NCBI RefSeq assembly: GCF_900186585.1
Contig: NZ_FYDD01000004.1
Coordinates: 1,073,417-1,137,416 of the forward strand
DNA length: 64,000 bases
From: Massiliimalia timonensis
GTDB lineage: Bacteria > Bacillota > Clostridia > Oscillospirales > Ruminococcaceae
Direction: 5' to 3'
The position numbers and the translations under genes were made by a program. Below, piece by piece: positions 24,039 to 32,704 of the stretch; the stretch's first letter is position 1, and every line of letters starts with the position of its first letter. Under the pieces are notes generated by a model. It was not told the DNA's origin and did not search any database. It saw only the letters and a program-made list of their open reading frames with translations.

Positions 24039-24809
24039 TTATTTGTTGGTATGGTTTTTCTGATAGATCCGGTAAAGCCCTTTCAACACAAGATAAGGGT
24101 CTTTTACGAAGCGTGTCTCGCAGTGGGGAACGATCACATCAGCATACTGTCCCGTAGCCAGAAAGCAGGGGGACTGCCCAAGCTGTATTTCGTATTTGCG
24201 GCACATCCCGTCAATCATTGCAGCCGTGCCGTAAACCAATCCAGACTGCATGGAGGAAACGGTGTTTGTCCCGATCACGGAAGCAGGGGCTTCCATGCTG
24301 ATTTGGGGAAGCTGGGCAGCGCTTTGATGGAGCGCCTGCAAGCAAACGCCTACCCCGGCGGTGATCGCCGTCCCGCAGAAGACCCCGCGGGGATCGATCG
24401 CAGAAAAGGTCGTAGCGGTACCCATGGAAACAATTACGCAGGGCGCAGTGTATTCTGCAACGGCGCAGACAGCCGCGCAGACAAAATCAGCGCCCAAAGT
24501 CGCGGTACTGACCTTTAGGTTCAGCCCGGTCTTGACGCCTGCGCCGACAATGCCTGCTTCGATCCCCAGTAAAAGGGAAACCGCCTGTTTTAGTTTCTGG
24601 GTAAGCATCGGTACAACGCTGGCGATCATCGCGCCATCTATTTCAGAAAGCGGCGTGGCTTGCAGGGATAGGATCTGCTTTAAAGAGCCCGCATATTCAT
24701 ACTCAGTCGCGTTTGGCTGTGCGGCGATTGACGCAGCATAACAAAGCCTGTCGTCATCGAACACGCCAAAAGTAACGATCGTATTTTCTATGTAGATCGT
24801 CAGTACCAT
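24039..24809 (-). CDS. CoaX-type pantothenate kinase homolog with degraded catalytic motifs
   Basis: A 256-residue protein with the type III pantothenate kinase (CoaX) fold. Alignment by eye shows three key motifs altered: the phosphate loop DxGNT is IYIENT (residues 5-10; Asp to Tyr, Gly to Glu), GxDR is GADF (106-109; Arg lost), and DFGTATTFD is SMGTATTFS (128-136; both Asp lost). The rest (ASVVPMLTQKLKQA, GAGVKTGLNLKV) remains CoaX-like. It is therefore probably not an active kinase and may act as a regulator or partner of the neighbouring PanT-like transporter. A promoter at 24853-24881 precedes it. Confidence 0.8.
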   Translation of the reverse strand: MVLTIYIENTIVTFGVFDDDRLCYAASIAAQPNATEYEYAGSLKQILSLQATPLSEIDGAMIASVVPMLTQKLKQAVSLLLGIEAGIVGAGVKTGLNLKVSTATLGADFVCAAVCAVAEYTAPCVIVSMGTATTFSAIDPRGVFCGTAITAGVGVCLQALHQSAAQLPQISMEAPASVIGTNTVSSMQSGLVYGTAAMIDGMCRKYEIQLGQSPCFLATGQYADVIVPHCETRFVKDPYLVLKGLYRIYQKNHTNK

Positions 24810-24852
24810 AACTTACACCTTTCCTGTTTAAAAAACTACCAACATCTTTTTT

Positions 24853-24881
24853 ATTATAAACAATCCGCTGGGGATTATCAA
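24853..24881 (-). promoter_or_regulatory. Promoter of the coaX-like/panT-like operon
   Basis: Minus strand TTGATA (24876-24881), 17-base spacer, TATAAT (24853-24858). Confidence 0.75.
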
Positions 24882-24909
24882 GTATTTTCCTGCTTTTCAG
24901 CTCATATAC

Positions 24910-25992
24910 ATGCAAAAGGAAAAGGTGGGGATTTCGGTGAAGCAATGGATGAAAGAAAGCGTGGTTTTTGGCACGATATTGTCTTTTTTAAGCTTGGGGC
25001 TTTGGTTTTTCTATCCACAGCCGTTGACTGTCACTGGGAATTTTCCCACTTGGGCGGAGTTTGATGTTCCGCTCAAAGCAATGCAAAAAGCAGGGCAGGC
25101 GGATATTGATACCTATCAGCAAGAAAACCATGTGGATTGGATCGAGGCTTTGTCCTGTCTTGCAGTGCGGTATGGCGGGAATTGGGAACAGTATCAAGGA
25201 AAGGATCTGGACCGTGTGATCCAGTCGTTAAAAGACGGGGAAAAGCCGGAGGATCTGATCAGTGGGAACACCAAGGGATACGATTACTATCAAACGGTTT
25301 ACAACGCCGTTTTAGGCGGCTTTATTGGGGAATATCAGATAGAAGAAGCAGAGGAGGACGGCGCTTCCTCTATTGTAACAAACTATGGGGTCAAAGTGTT
25401 TTCCCCCATTGCGGGTGGGTATGGATACAGCCATTATGATGATTTCGGCGCCGGGCGGAGCTATGGTTTTGCGCGCAACCATTTGGGCAACGATCTGCTG
25501 GGAAGTGTTGGAACGCCGATTATGGCGGTGGAAACGGGCACTATTGAGGCGATGGGCTGGAACGAATACGGCGGCTGGCGGATCGGGATACGGAGCATGG
25601 ATAAAAAGCGGTACTATTATTATGCGCACCTGCAAAGCGGGCATCCGTATGTTTTTACGCTATCGGAAGGCGATACGGTGCAGGCCGGGGACGTGATCGG
25701 ATACTTGGGGATGACCGGCTATTCTACCACAGAGGATACCAACGGGATGAAAAAACCGCATCTGCACTTTGGGATGCAGCTTGTTTTTGACGAATCCCAG
25801 AAGGAATCCGATCAGGAGATTTGGATCGATGTATATGAAATTGTAAAGTTTTTATCGAAGCACCGCAGTTATGCTCAAAAAGATGAAAAAACAGGGGATT
25901 ATAAACGCTCTGCCGCTTTTTTTGACTTGAGTGTGGAAAGTGGCGCTGAAATATGGTATACTAATCATAACAAAAAAATTCCCTCTGAATGA
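24910..25992 (+). CDS. M23 family metallopeptidase (LytM domain), membrane anchored
   Basis: A 360-residue protein with an N-terminal membrane segment (VVFGTILSFLSLGLWFFYP) and a C-terminal M23 domain. Zinc ligands are seen in RNHLGNDL (HxxxD) and KPHLHFG; YYYYAHLQSGH holds a further His. It would cut peptide bridges in peptidoglycan outside the membrane. Residues 45-170 form a spacer of unknown fold. A GTG at 24937 (MKQWMKES), preceded by AAAGGTGGGG, may be the true start. The last residues overlap a terminator that serves the opposite-strand gene. Confidence 0.88.
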   Translation: MQKEKVGISVKQWMKESVVFGTILSFLSLGLWFFYPQPLTVTGNFPTWAEFDVPLKAMQKAGQADIDTYQQENHVDWIEALSCLAVRYGGNWEQYQGKDLDRVIQSLKDGEKPEDLISGNTKGYDYYQTVYNAVLGGFIGEYQIEEAEEDGASSIVTNYGVKVFSPIAGGYGYSHYDDFGAGRSYGFARNHLGNDLLGSVGTPIMAVETGTIEAMGWNEYGGWRIGIRSMDKKRYYYYAHLQSGHPYVFTLSEGDTVQAGDVIGYLGMTGYSTTEDTNGMKKPHLHFGMQLVFDESQKESDQEIWIDVYEIVKFLSKHRSYAQKDEKTGDYKRSAAFFDLSVESGAEIWYTNHNKKIPSE

Positions 25993-26002
25993 TCAGAGGG
26001 AA
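25972..26002 (-). terminator. Terminator of the small membrane protein gene
   Basis: TTCCCTCTGA-atga-TCAGAGGGAA followed on the minus strand by seven T; it overlaps the 3' end of the M23 gene on the other strand. Confidence 0.85.
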
Positions 26003-26007
26003 TCCGC

Positions 26008-26193
26008 TTATTTCATCATATAGGACATGTTTTCCATGACGCTTCCGACGGTTTTTAACGCTTTGCCGGTGTTGCGGCGGATCGTTTTTGCGGCGGAGTT
26101 TGAGTGGCCTTTGTGGTTGATGACATAAGCCGCGGTACCGATCACCGCGCCTGCGGCAAGACCGGTGACCAAAGGATTGATTGATTTTTTCAT
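26008..26193 (-). CDS. Small single-helix membrane protein
   Basis: A 61-residue protein: a lysine start, the helix PLVTGLAAGAVIGTAAYVI and a basic amphipathic tail (KTIRRNTGKALKTVGSVMENM). The ATG has TTGGAGG upstream and a dedicated terminator follows, so it is a real gene. It resembles small YtxH-like envelope or stress proteins in build, but I do not recognise a named family. Confidence 0.7.
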   Translation of the reverse strand: MKKSINPLVTGLAAGAVIGTAAYVINHKGHSNSAAKTIRRNTGKALKTVGSVMENMSYMMK

Positions 26194-26247
26194 GCTGCTA
26201 CCTCCAAATTGAAATTACGGGAAATAACCCCGCAACTTTATTATTTG

Positions 26248-26270
26248 TGGCAAAAAATATTTTATTGCCA
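26248..26270. promoter_or_regulatory. Inverted repeat upstream of pyridoxamine kinase (candidate operator)
   Basis: TGGCAA-n11-TTGCCA, a perfect six-base dyad about 60 bases ahead of the kinase start; a further TTGGCAAAA follows at about 26278. Possible regulator site or promoter-proximal element. Confidence 0.35.
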
Positions 26271-26330
26271 TGAGATTTTGGCAAAATTTTTGTCAGTTAA
26301 CGGAAACCAAAGAAAGAAGGGAAGGCTAAC

Positions 26331-27194
26331 ATGCTCAAACGCCCCGCGCGCGTCGCCGCGATCCATGATTTATCCGGTTTTGGCCGATGCTCTTTAACCG
26401 TGATCCTGCCGTTGCTGTCCGTGATGGGCGTTCAGGCAGTTCCGGTTCCAACGGCGGTGCTGTCCACCCATACGGGCGGCTTTCAGGACATTGCCGTAAG
26501 GGATCTAAGTGATTATATTGTACCCGCTTTAGAGCAATATAAAAAGGAAAAAATTGGTTTTGAATGCATCTATACCGGATTTTTGGCTTCGGAACAGCAG
26601 ATCGACGATTGTATCCGTTTTATGGACGCTTATCCGGAGGCAATGGCTTTTGTTGACCCGGTGATGGGCGACCACGGAAAGATGTACCGCACCTATACGC
26701 CGCAGCTTTGCGCGCGGATGCGGGAGCTGGTGCGGCGTGCGAATATCATTACCCCCAACACCACCGAGATGAGCCTTTTGCTGAACGAACCATACTGCCC
26801 GGAGCCGCTAACCCATCAGGAATTTAAAACAAAATTGCTGAAACTAAGCGAGCTTGGGCCTTCTACCGTGATCGTGACCGGGGTGGAACTGGCGGATATG
26901 ACGATCAACAATGTAGGGTATGACCGGGAGCACAACACCTTTTGGCGGGTCAAATGCAGTTATGTGCCGGTAAATTATCCGGGAACAGGGGACATTTTTG
27001 CGGGAATCGTTGTCGGCTCTATTCTAAAGGGGGACAGTCTTCCAATTGCCATGGAGCGGGCTACCCGTTTTCTGGAGCTTGCCATTAAGACAACGTTCAG
27101 CTACAGTACCGACCCGAGGTATGGCGTACTGTTGGAGCAGACTCTGCCGTGGCTGTGCAAGGAACAGGTTTTAGACCATTATGAGGTTTTATGA
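26331..27194 (+). CDS. pdxY: Pyridoxamine/pyridoxal kinase
   Basis: A 287-residue ribokinase-fold enzyme making pyridoxal 5'-phosphate from unphosphorylated vitamin B6. HDLSGFGRCSLTVILPLL is the N-terminal substrate motif, FVDPVMGDHGKMY the central motif, and NYPGTGDIFAGIVVGS holds the anion hole and catalytic Asp. Length fits PdxY/PdxK. The following GNAT gene overlaps its region by short spacing, suggesting co-transcription. Whether PdxY or PdxK is the better symbol cannot be settled by eye. Confidence 0.87.
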   Translation: MLKRPARVAAIHDLSGFGRCSLTVILPLLSVMGVQAVPVPTAVLSTHTGGFQDIAVRDLSDYIVPALEQYKKEKIGFECIYTGFLASEQQIDDCIRFMDAYPEAMAFVDPVMGDHGKMYRTYTPQLCARMRELVRRANIITPNTTEMSLLLNEPYCPEPLTHQEFKTKLLKLSELGPSTVIVTGVELADMTINNVGYDREHNTFWRVKCSYVPVNYPGTGDIFAGIVVGSILKGDSLPIAMERATRFLELAIKTTFSYSTDPRYGVLLEQTLPWLCKEQVLDHYEVL

Positions 27195-27208
27195 TCGGAG
27201 ATATTGCC

Positions 27209-27967
27209 ATGGAACTGATTCAAATTACGCGGGAGAATCTGGCTTGTGAGCACATTTGCTGTGCGATCGCCAATGAAAAGGATCGTCAGGTCATGGCTAA
27301 AAAGGCGTGGCTGAAAGACCGTTTGGATGACGGGCTCGTTTTCTTAAAGGGCAATGTCCGTGGGAAATGTTTTATCGAATATCTTCCCGCCGAAGCGGCT
27401 TGGGCGCCGGTCAACGCGCCGGGATATTTTTATATCGACTGCCTTTGGGTGTCCGGGCAGTTCAAGGGGCATGGGTATTCCAGCCTGCTTTTGGAGGCAT
27501 GCATCCGTGACGCAAAGGAAAAAGGGAGAAAAGGGCTGACGATCTTGTCCTCCCAAAAGAAGCAGGGATTTCTTGCGGATCCTAAATATCTGCGGCACAA
27601 GGGCTTTTTGCTTGCTGATACTGCCGCCCCGCATTTTGAGTTAATGTTTCTTCCGTTTGCAGAGGGAGAAGAAAAACCGTGTTTTCGGCCTCATGTGAAA
27701 GAGAAGCCGTGTGTTCCGCAGGAGGGGATCGTCCTGTACTACACCAGCCAGTGTCCTTTCACTGCAAAGTATGTGCCCTTATTGCAGGAAATAGCCGAAA
27801 GACACGGGATAGCGTTTGACGCGGTCCATTTGCTGACCAAGGAACAGGCGCAAAGCGCCCCCTGTCCGTTTACAACGTTTTCTCTGTTTTATCAAGGAAA
27901 GTTTATCACCCATGAAATTTTATCTGAGAAAAAGTTTGAGAAGCTTTTGGATTCTGTCGAAGAATAA
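27209..27967 (+). CDS. GNAT acetyltransferase with C-terminal YoaP-like domain
   Basis: A 252-residue protein starting MELIQITREN (ATG at 27209, GGAGATATTG upstream; another ATG at 27191). Residues 65-130 are a GNAT core: YIDCLWVSGQFKGHGYSSLL carries the acetyl-CoA loop. The C-terminal 80 residues, beginning YYTSQCPFTAKYVPLL and with HLLTKEQAQSAPCPFTTF, look like the YoaP domain, a thioredoxin-like module with a cysteine. The acceptor is unknown; B. subtilis YoaP is uncharacterised to my knowledge. Confidence 0.78.
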   Translation: MELIQITRENLACEHICCAIANEKDRQVMAKKAWLKDRLDDGLVFLKGNVRGKCFIEYLPAEAAWAPVNAPGYFYIDCLWVSGQFKGHGYSSLLLEACIRDAKEKGRKGLTILSSQKKQGFLADPKYLRHKGFLLADTAAPHFELMFLPFAEGEEKPCFRPHVKEKPCVPQEGIVLYYTSQCPFTAKYVPLLQEIAERHGIAFDAVHLLTKEQAQSAPCPFTTFSLFYQGKFITHEILSEKKFEKLLDSVEE

Positions 27968-28006
27968 ATAAAAAGGAGCGGGAATAAAATTCCCGCTCCT
28001 TTTTAT
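27967..28006. terminator. Bidirectional terminator
   Basis: AAAAAGGAGCGGGA / TCCCGCTCCTTTTT between the convergent GNAT-YoaP and cbiK genes. Confidence 0.88.
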
Positions 28007-28786
28007 TTATTCTTCGATCGCTTCTTTAAGATGCTTGGCAAAAATTTCGCCGATCAGTTCCAAGTCACCCAAACCAGTTAAAATGGGAACAGCACAGACC
28101 CCGTTTTTTTCCAGCACAGATTTCCAGGAATCCGGGCCTTCACCGGCAAGATCATTTTTGGCATGATCCCCGGCCACGATCATAAACGGCATAAGATAGG
28201 CTGTTTTGACCTGCCGGGCATTCAACCGGGAAAGGATATATTCGACCCCCGGAAACCCCTCCACCGTGCCGACATAGATCCGCTCGTGCCCCAAGGCACG
28301 GAAGGTGTTTTCCAGTTGGCAATAAGCGGCGTTGGCAAAATGTTCGGTGCCGTGGCCCATCAGCACTAACGCTTCGTCCTCCCTTAAAATAGGAATACAG
28401 GAGCAGACTGCATTGACCGACTGGATATAATCCGTCTCAGATGATAAAAGAGGCTTGCTGATGACAAAATTTTGGAAAGCGGCGCGGTATTTGGAAAGCT
28501 CCCGCACCATTTTTTCATATTCAAAGCCTGGAATAACGTGCAGCGTTTGGCAGATCACCGTGTCATAACCCTGTTCTGCCAGCCGACTGATCATCTCCTC
28601 CGGGGTGGGGATAGATACCCCTTGTTCTTCTTTTAATTTTTTTATGATCGTTCGGGAGGTAAATGCCCGGAAACAATCCACCCCGGAAAGCTGTTTTTTT
28701 AAGCTGCTTTCCAGATGCCCGATCGCCGACAGTGCATCGGGATGCGAGGTGCCGAAGCTGATCATAATGCATGCTTGATGATTCAT
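28007..28786 (-). CDS. cbiK: Sirohydrochlorin cobaltochelatase CbiK
   Basis: A 259-residue class II chelatase that inserts cobalt into sirohydrochlorin, the entry step of anaerobic cobalamin synthesis. IMISFGTSHPDA, QTLHVIPGFEYEKM (first His), VLMGHGTEHFAN and VAGDHAKNDLAGE (second His) are the CbiK motifs. The start at 28786 has GAGGAAC upstream; the frame opens further to 28816. It is the third gene of an operon with fabV and a dapA-like gene, about 6 kb from the main cobalamin locus, and no riboswitch precedes it. Confidence 0.93.
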   Translation of the reverse strand: MNHQACIMISFGTSHPDALSAIGHLESSLKKQLSGVDCFRAFTSRTIIKKLKEEQGVSIPTPEEMISRLAEQGYDTVICQTLHVIPGFEYEKMVRELSKYRAAFQNFVISKPLLSSETDYIQSVNAVCSCIPILREDEALVLMGHGTEHFANAAYCQLENTFRALGHERIYVGTVEGFPGVEYILSRLNARQVKTAYLMPFMIVAGDHAKNDLAGEGPDSWKSVLEKNGVCAVPILTGLGDLELIGEIFAKHLKEAIEE

Positions 28787-28819
28787 TATTTTAGTTCCTC
28801 TTGCCGGAAAAGACAAAAG

Positions 28820-29779
28820 CTATAACGTTTCTTTTGCCGGTCCCGGTTTCATTTTTACCACGCCGGAAGCCGGACATTCGCCCTTTAAGGGAATGCCTGC
28901 CCGGATCAGGATTTCTTTGATTTTTTCCTGTTCATCAGGAGTGGGCAGGTCGAACGGAGCAGCAGGCATAGGATTGATGTCCAAGACCAGAGATACCGCA
29001 TATTTTACGACAGCGATAAATTGGACGGAAACATCGGACAATTCCATCAAAATACCGATCCTGCGCTGGCATTCATTTGCCAGGGAAAAATCGCATTTTT
29101 GAAAAGACGCGTAAAGCGTACTATAGAACATTGGCGCAAAATTAGATAGCGCGCCGATTACTCCATTTCCACCTGTCAAAAGGGTCATGAAAAAATATTC
29201 GTCACAACCCGAAAATACACAGAAATCAGGATTTTTCTCCTTGATATCCGAGATAAAGGAGCGGGTATGCGCGAATACACTCATGGTATCTTTAATTCCG
29301 CAAACATTAGGACATGCCTCCATGACCCGTTTTACCAGCGGGACCTGAATGTTAACGCCAGTGCGCTCCGGGAAATTATAAAATAATACCGGAATATCCG
29401 CAGCGTGTGCAACCGCACAGTAATAGTGGTACAAGGCATTTTCATCCAGCGTGACATAATAAGGGGAGATCACCAATACGGCGTCGGCTCCCGCTTGCTG
29501 CGTGTACTGGGTAAACCGGACGGCCTGTGCCAGTTCTGTGTGTCCTGTGCCGACCAAAACCGGAACACGATGCCGAACCGTTTTCACGACAAATGAAACA
29601 AAATCCTGACGTTCCTGTTCGCTGAATGCGAAGAACTCTCCGCAGGTACCTAAGATCAACAGGCCGTCGACGCCGTTTTCGATCAGGTACTCGATCAGCT
29701 TTTCATTAGCTGGATAGTCGATCTGCCGGTTTTCGTCCAGCAGGGTGACCATGGGTGGAACTACGCCTTGAAATTTCAT
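28820..29779 (-). CDS. DapA-family (class I aldolase-like) lyase
   Basis: A 319-residue TIM-barrel enzyme of the dihydrodipicolinate synthase / N-acetylneuraminate lyase family. LILGTCGEFFAFSEQE is the keto-acid carboxylate loop, LFYNFPERTGV holds the catalytic Tyr, and CGIKDTM holds the Schiff-base Lys. It differs from true DapA (which usually has GTTGE), so it more likely acts on a 2-keto sugar acid or sialic-acid-like substrate. It sits between fabV and cbiK with gaps of 25 and 33 bases. Confidence 0.82.
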   Translation of the reverse strand: MKFQGVVPPMVTLLDENRQIDYPANEKLIEYLIENGVDGLLILGTCGEFFAFSEQERQDFVSFVVKTVRHRVPVLVGTGHTELAQAVRFTQYTQQAGADAVLVISPYYVTLDENALYHYYCAVAHAADIPVLFYNFPERTGVNIQVPLVKRVMEACPNVCGIKDTMSVFAHTRSFISDIKEKNPDFCVFSGCDEYFFMTLLTGGNGVIGALSNFAPMFYSTLYASFQKCDFSLANECQRRIGILMELSDVSVQFIAVVKYAVSLVLDINPMPAAPFDLPTPDEQEKIKEILIRAGIPLKGECPASGVVKMKPGPAKETL

Positions 29780-29804
29780 GGCAATCTCTCCTTTAGATAT
29801 TCAG

Positions 29805-30983
29805 TTATTCGGTGATACTTGGAATTTTCACATCCGGGTCAACATCCGCAGTATAATCGACACCGGAGATGCAAAATCCAAACATTTGGTAAAAATCTTC
29901 CCAGTAGCCGTTAATGTCAGCATCCTTTTCTAAGGTTTCATCGCTGATGGTACTCCATACTTTCATGACGGCCTCCTGTACCTGCGGCAGCATTTCCAGA
30001 TCATCCAAACGGATCATCCCGTCCTCATCTGTTTCCACGCTGTCCTTTTGCAGCTTATCGTGGAAAAGGCGGTACATCTGTTCTATACAGCCCTCGTGGT
30101 TGCCCTGTTCTTTCATGATTTTATAAAGGAGCGTAATGTAAAGCGGCACGATCGGGATCGCTGCGCTGGACTGGGTGACCAGCGCCTTATTGACAGAGAT
30201 GTATGCTTCGATCCCCAGTTCCCTGGAAATTTCCTGAGAAGTGTGGAACAGGTGATCTTTCGCTTTGCCGATGGAGCCGTCTTTATACATAGGGTGGGTC
30301 AATTCCGGCCCAATGTAGGAATACGCAAGCGTTACTGCGTCTTCTTCGATCGCATCGGCATCCTTGAGCGCTTGGATCCAGTCTTTCCAATCCTCGCCGC
30401 CCATGACTTTGATTGTATTTGTGATCTCTTCTTCGGTGGCGGGATCAATGGTAATATCAGACACCTTTCGGTTGGCAAGGTCGATCGTTTTATTGGTATA
30501 GCTGTTTCCCACTGTTTTTAGTACGGAAGAATAGGTCGTTCCGTCTTCTGTGGCGCGGCGGGGCGCCGCTAAGCTGTAAATGACCATATCTACCTTTCCA
30601 AGATCCTGCTTGATCAGGGAAATGGTCTTTTCTTTCACCTCTTTGGAGAATGCGTCACCGTTTAAGGTTTTTGCGTAAAGACCGTCGGCTTTTGCAAATT
30701 CTTCAAACGCCGCGGTGTTGTACCAGCCTGCGCTGGCTGTCCGCTTGCCGGAAGCCGGTTTGTCAAAAATAATGCCGATCGTCGCAGCGCGTCCGGAAAA
30801 TGCCATGGAGATTCTGGAGGCAAGTCCATATCCGGTGCTGGAGCCAATGACCAGTACCTTTTTAGCGCTGTTGATTTCTGGCTGGGACGTTACATATTCG
30901 ATTTGGCGCCTTACATTTTCACGGCACCCTGCTGGATGCGCGGTGGTGCAGATAAAGCCCCTTGTTTTTGGTTCTATGATCAT
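29805..30983 (-). CDS. fabV: Trans-2-enoyl-CoA/ACP reductase FabV
   Basis: A 392-residue NAD(P)H-dependent reductase of the FabV/Ter type. The proper start is MIIEPKTRGFICTTAHPAGC at 30983; the frame opens further to 31049. VIGSSTGYGLASRIS is the nucleotide-binding loop, MVIYSLAAPRR follows, and YKDGSIGKAK gives the Y-x8-K catalytic pair. It may reduce crotonyl-CoA in butyrate-type fermentation or enoyl-ACP in lipid synthesis. It leads the fabV/dapA-like/cbiK operon, with a promoter at 31021-31049. Confidence 0.93.
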   Translation of the reverse strand: MIIEPKTRGFICTTAHPAGCRENVRRQIEYVTSQPEINSAKKVLVIGSSTGYGLASRISMAFSGRAATIGIIFDKPASGKRTASAGWYNTAAFEEFAKADGLYAKTLNGDAFSKEVKEKTISLIKQDLGKVDMVIYSLAAPRRATEDGTTYSSVLKTVGNSYTNKTIDLANRKVSDITIDPATEEEITNTIKVMGGEDWKDWIQALKDADAIEEDAVTLAYSYIGPELTHPMYKDGSIGKAKDHLFHTSQEISRELGIEAYISVNKALVTQSSAAIPIVPLYITLLYKIMKEQGNHEGCIEQMYRLFHDKLQKDSVETDEDGMIRLDDLEMLPQVQEAVMKVWSTISDETLEKDADINGYWEDFYQMFGFCISGVDYTADVDPDVKIPSITE

Positions 30984-31020
30984 TGTGTGATTACCATCCT
31001 TTTCTATTCGATACACAGTT

Positions 31021-31049
31021 ATTATAGCAGATAGATGTGCCATCCGCAA
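31021..31049 (-). promoter_or_regulatory. Promoter of fabV operon
   Basis: Minus strand TTGCGG (31044-31049), 17-base spacer, TATAAT (31021-31026). Confidence 0.7.
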
Positions 31050-31058
31050 TATGAAAAG

Positions 31059-31091
31059 AAAAAAGCAAGCAGGTTATCGCTTGCTTTTTTC
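31059..31091 (-). terminator. Terminator of the cbiMNQO operon
   Basis: AAAAAAGCAAGC / GCTTGCTTTTTT; its stem includes the last codons of cbiO, so the stop codon at 31074 lies in the loop. Confidence 0.85.
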
Positions 31092-31928
31092 TTCTTTTAG
31101 CATTTCGTGGATGGTACGCCGGGCCTGCGAGATGGTGGAGGCCGCAGGGGATACCGAAAGATGGTCTTTCTGGGACAGGATCTCCATTAGGTGGGAAATA
31201 CGCGGCAGGCGCAGATGGTGTTGGCGCAGGATTTCCTTTTGGGCAAAGATCTCTTTGGGTGTTCCGCTCAGAATGACCCGGCCGTGATCCAGTACATAGG
31301 CATAGTCGCAGTAAAGCGGGACCAGATCGATATCATGCGTTGCAATGAGGAAAGTGACCCGATTTTCCTCTTTGATCTTCTGCATCAGGTTTAAAATTTC
31401 ACTGACGCCCGACGGGTCCAGCCCAGCGGTCGGTTCATCCAAAATAATGACTTCCGGGTCCATGACCAGCACCCCGGCGATCGCCACCCGCTTTTTTTGT
31501 CCAAAGCTGAGCGCATGCGTTGGGGCATGGAGATATTCTTCGATCCCGGTCTGCTTTACCGCCAGTGACACCCTGCGCTTGACTTCATCTTCCGGAAGCT
31601 TCAGGTTGTATGCCCCATAGGAAACGTCTTTTAAAACGCTGGCGGAAAAAAGCTGGTCGTTCGGGTCCTGAAATACGATCCCTACCTTGCGGCGGAGCGC
31701 AGCGATTCCTTTTTTATGATAGTCGACCGGCTCTCCTCGGAACAGGACGGTGCCCTCGTCCGGGGTCAGTACACCGTTCAGATTCAAAAAGTAGGTGGAT
31801 TTTCCGGCGCCGTTCCCCCCTAAAAAGGCGGTGATGCTTCCCTCGGGGATCGCCGTATCCAAGTGGTCCAAAGCAAGCTTTTCCCCTTGATAGGAATAGC
31901 ATAATCCGCGCGTTTCGATTAGATTCAT
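31074..31928 (-). CDS. cbiO: Cobalt ECF transporter ATPase CbiO
   Basis: A 284-residue ABC ATPase that powers cobalt uptake. Walker A is GGNGAGKST, Q-loop VFQDPNDQLF, signature LSFGQKKRVAIAG and Walker B VIILDEPTAGLD, followed by ATHDIDL. The start at 31928 (MNLIETRGLC) has AAAGGAG six bases upstream and overlaps the cbiQ stop. The C-terminal extension (SHLMEILSQKDHLSVSPA) is typical for CbiO. Last gene of cbiMNQO. Confidence 0.95.
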   Translation of the reverse strand: MNLIETRGLCYSYQGEKLALDHLDTAIPEGSITAFLGGNGAGKSTYFLNLNGVLTPDEGTVLFRGEPVDYHKKGIAALRRKVGIVFQDPNDQLFSASVLKDVSYGAYNLKLPEDEVKRRVSLAVKQTGIEEYLHAPTHALSFGQKKRVAIAGVLVMDPEVIILDEPTAGLDPSGVSEILNLMQKIKEENRVTFLIATHDIDLVPLYCDYAYVLDHGRVILSGTPKEIFAQKEILRQHHLRLPRISHLMEILSQKDHLSVSPAASTISQARRTIHEMLKEEKSKR

Positions 31929-32704
31929 AAGACACTCCTTTCCAGAAAAAAGATGCCTAAGGCTGCTGCGGCAGTCAGGAAAGTCGCACCGTACCATCCC
32001 TTGCCGGGCTGGTATTCCTCCTGCAGGGCTTCTAAGCTTCCCTGATAGCCGCGCGATTCCAGTGCTGAATAGATCCGGTCACAGCGCTGGTAAGCCCGGA
32101 AAAACAAGGTGCCTACCAATGTGCCGAAAGAGGCGATGGAATGGCGGATCCCCTGGTAGCCCAAGCGGGCGTTTTGCGCTGTTTTCATGGTGGCAGCTTC
32201 CTCCCATAAAACAAAGATATAACGATATATCAATTCCATCAGGGAAACGACTACCTCCGGCAGCGGGCTCTTGCGGAATAAGGCAAACAGGCCGGTCATC
32301 GGTGTGTTAAATGAGAGAAAATACATGCAGCCCACAGCGCCTAAGGCGGTGGCGCAAAGCCGGAGCCCTTCCAGAAACGACTGGGCGCTGATGCCGACCT
32401 GCGACCCGCCAATAGGAATGCCGGCCAGCAGTTTTTCCCCGGCTGGATAGACGCTGATGAAAATAGTCAGCGTCCCGACCAGCAGAAAGCCCAGAGGGAT
32501 AGATAAAAAGTGCAGGTAACGCCGCAGGGAAAGCCGTGCAAAAAACAAGGTGGCCCCTGCCGTGACCAGCAGTACAAGTGCTCCGACCAAGATGCTTCGG
32601 CAGCCGATACAAACGCAAAGGAGTACCAGCGAAAAGCACAGCTTCGCCTTGGGGTCTATCCATGCAAGCTTAGAATGATATGCAATCGAGTCAATTTGAT
32701 TCAT
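31925..32704 (-). CDS. cbiQ: Cobalt ECF transporter transmembrane subunit CbiQ
   Basis: A 259-residue membrane protein with several helices, coupling CbiO to CbiMN. It starts MNQIDSIAYHSKLAWIDPKAK inside the end of cbiN; a TTG-initiated frame extends to 32758 but looks unused. NARLGYQGIRHSIASFG and YSALESRGYQGSLEAL are the cytoplasmic coupling helices (the second holds the ExRG motif). Ribosome binding site weak, so translation is probably coupled to cbiN. Confidence 0.93.
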   Translation of the reverse strand: MNQIDSIAYHSKLAWIDPKAKLCFSLVLLCVCIGCRSILVGALVLLVTAGATLFFARLSLRRYLHFLSIPLGFLLVGTLTIFISVYPAGEKLLAGIPIGGSQVGISAQSFLEGLRLCATALGAVGCMYFLSFNTPMTGLFALFRKSPLPEVVVSLMELIYRYIFVLWEEAATMKTAQNARLGYQGIRHSIASFGTLVGTLFFRAYQRCDRIYSALESRGYQGSLEALQEEYQPGKGWYGATFLTAAAALGIFFLERSVL

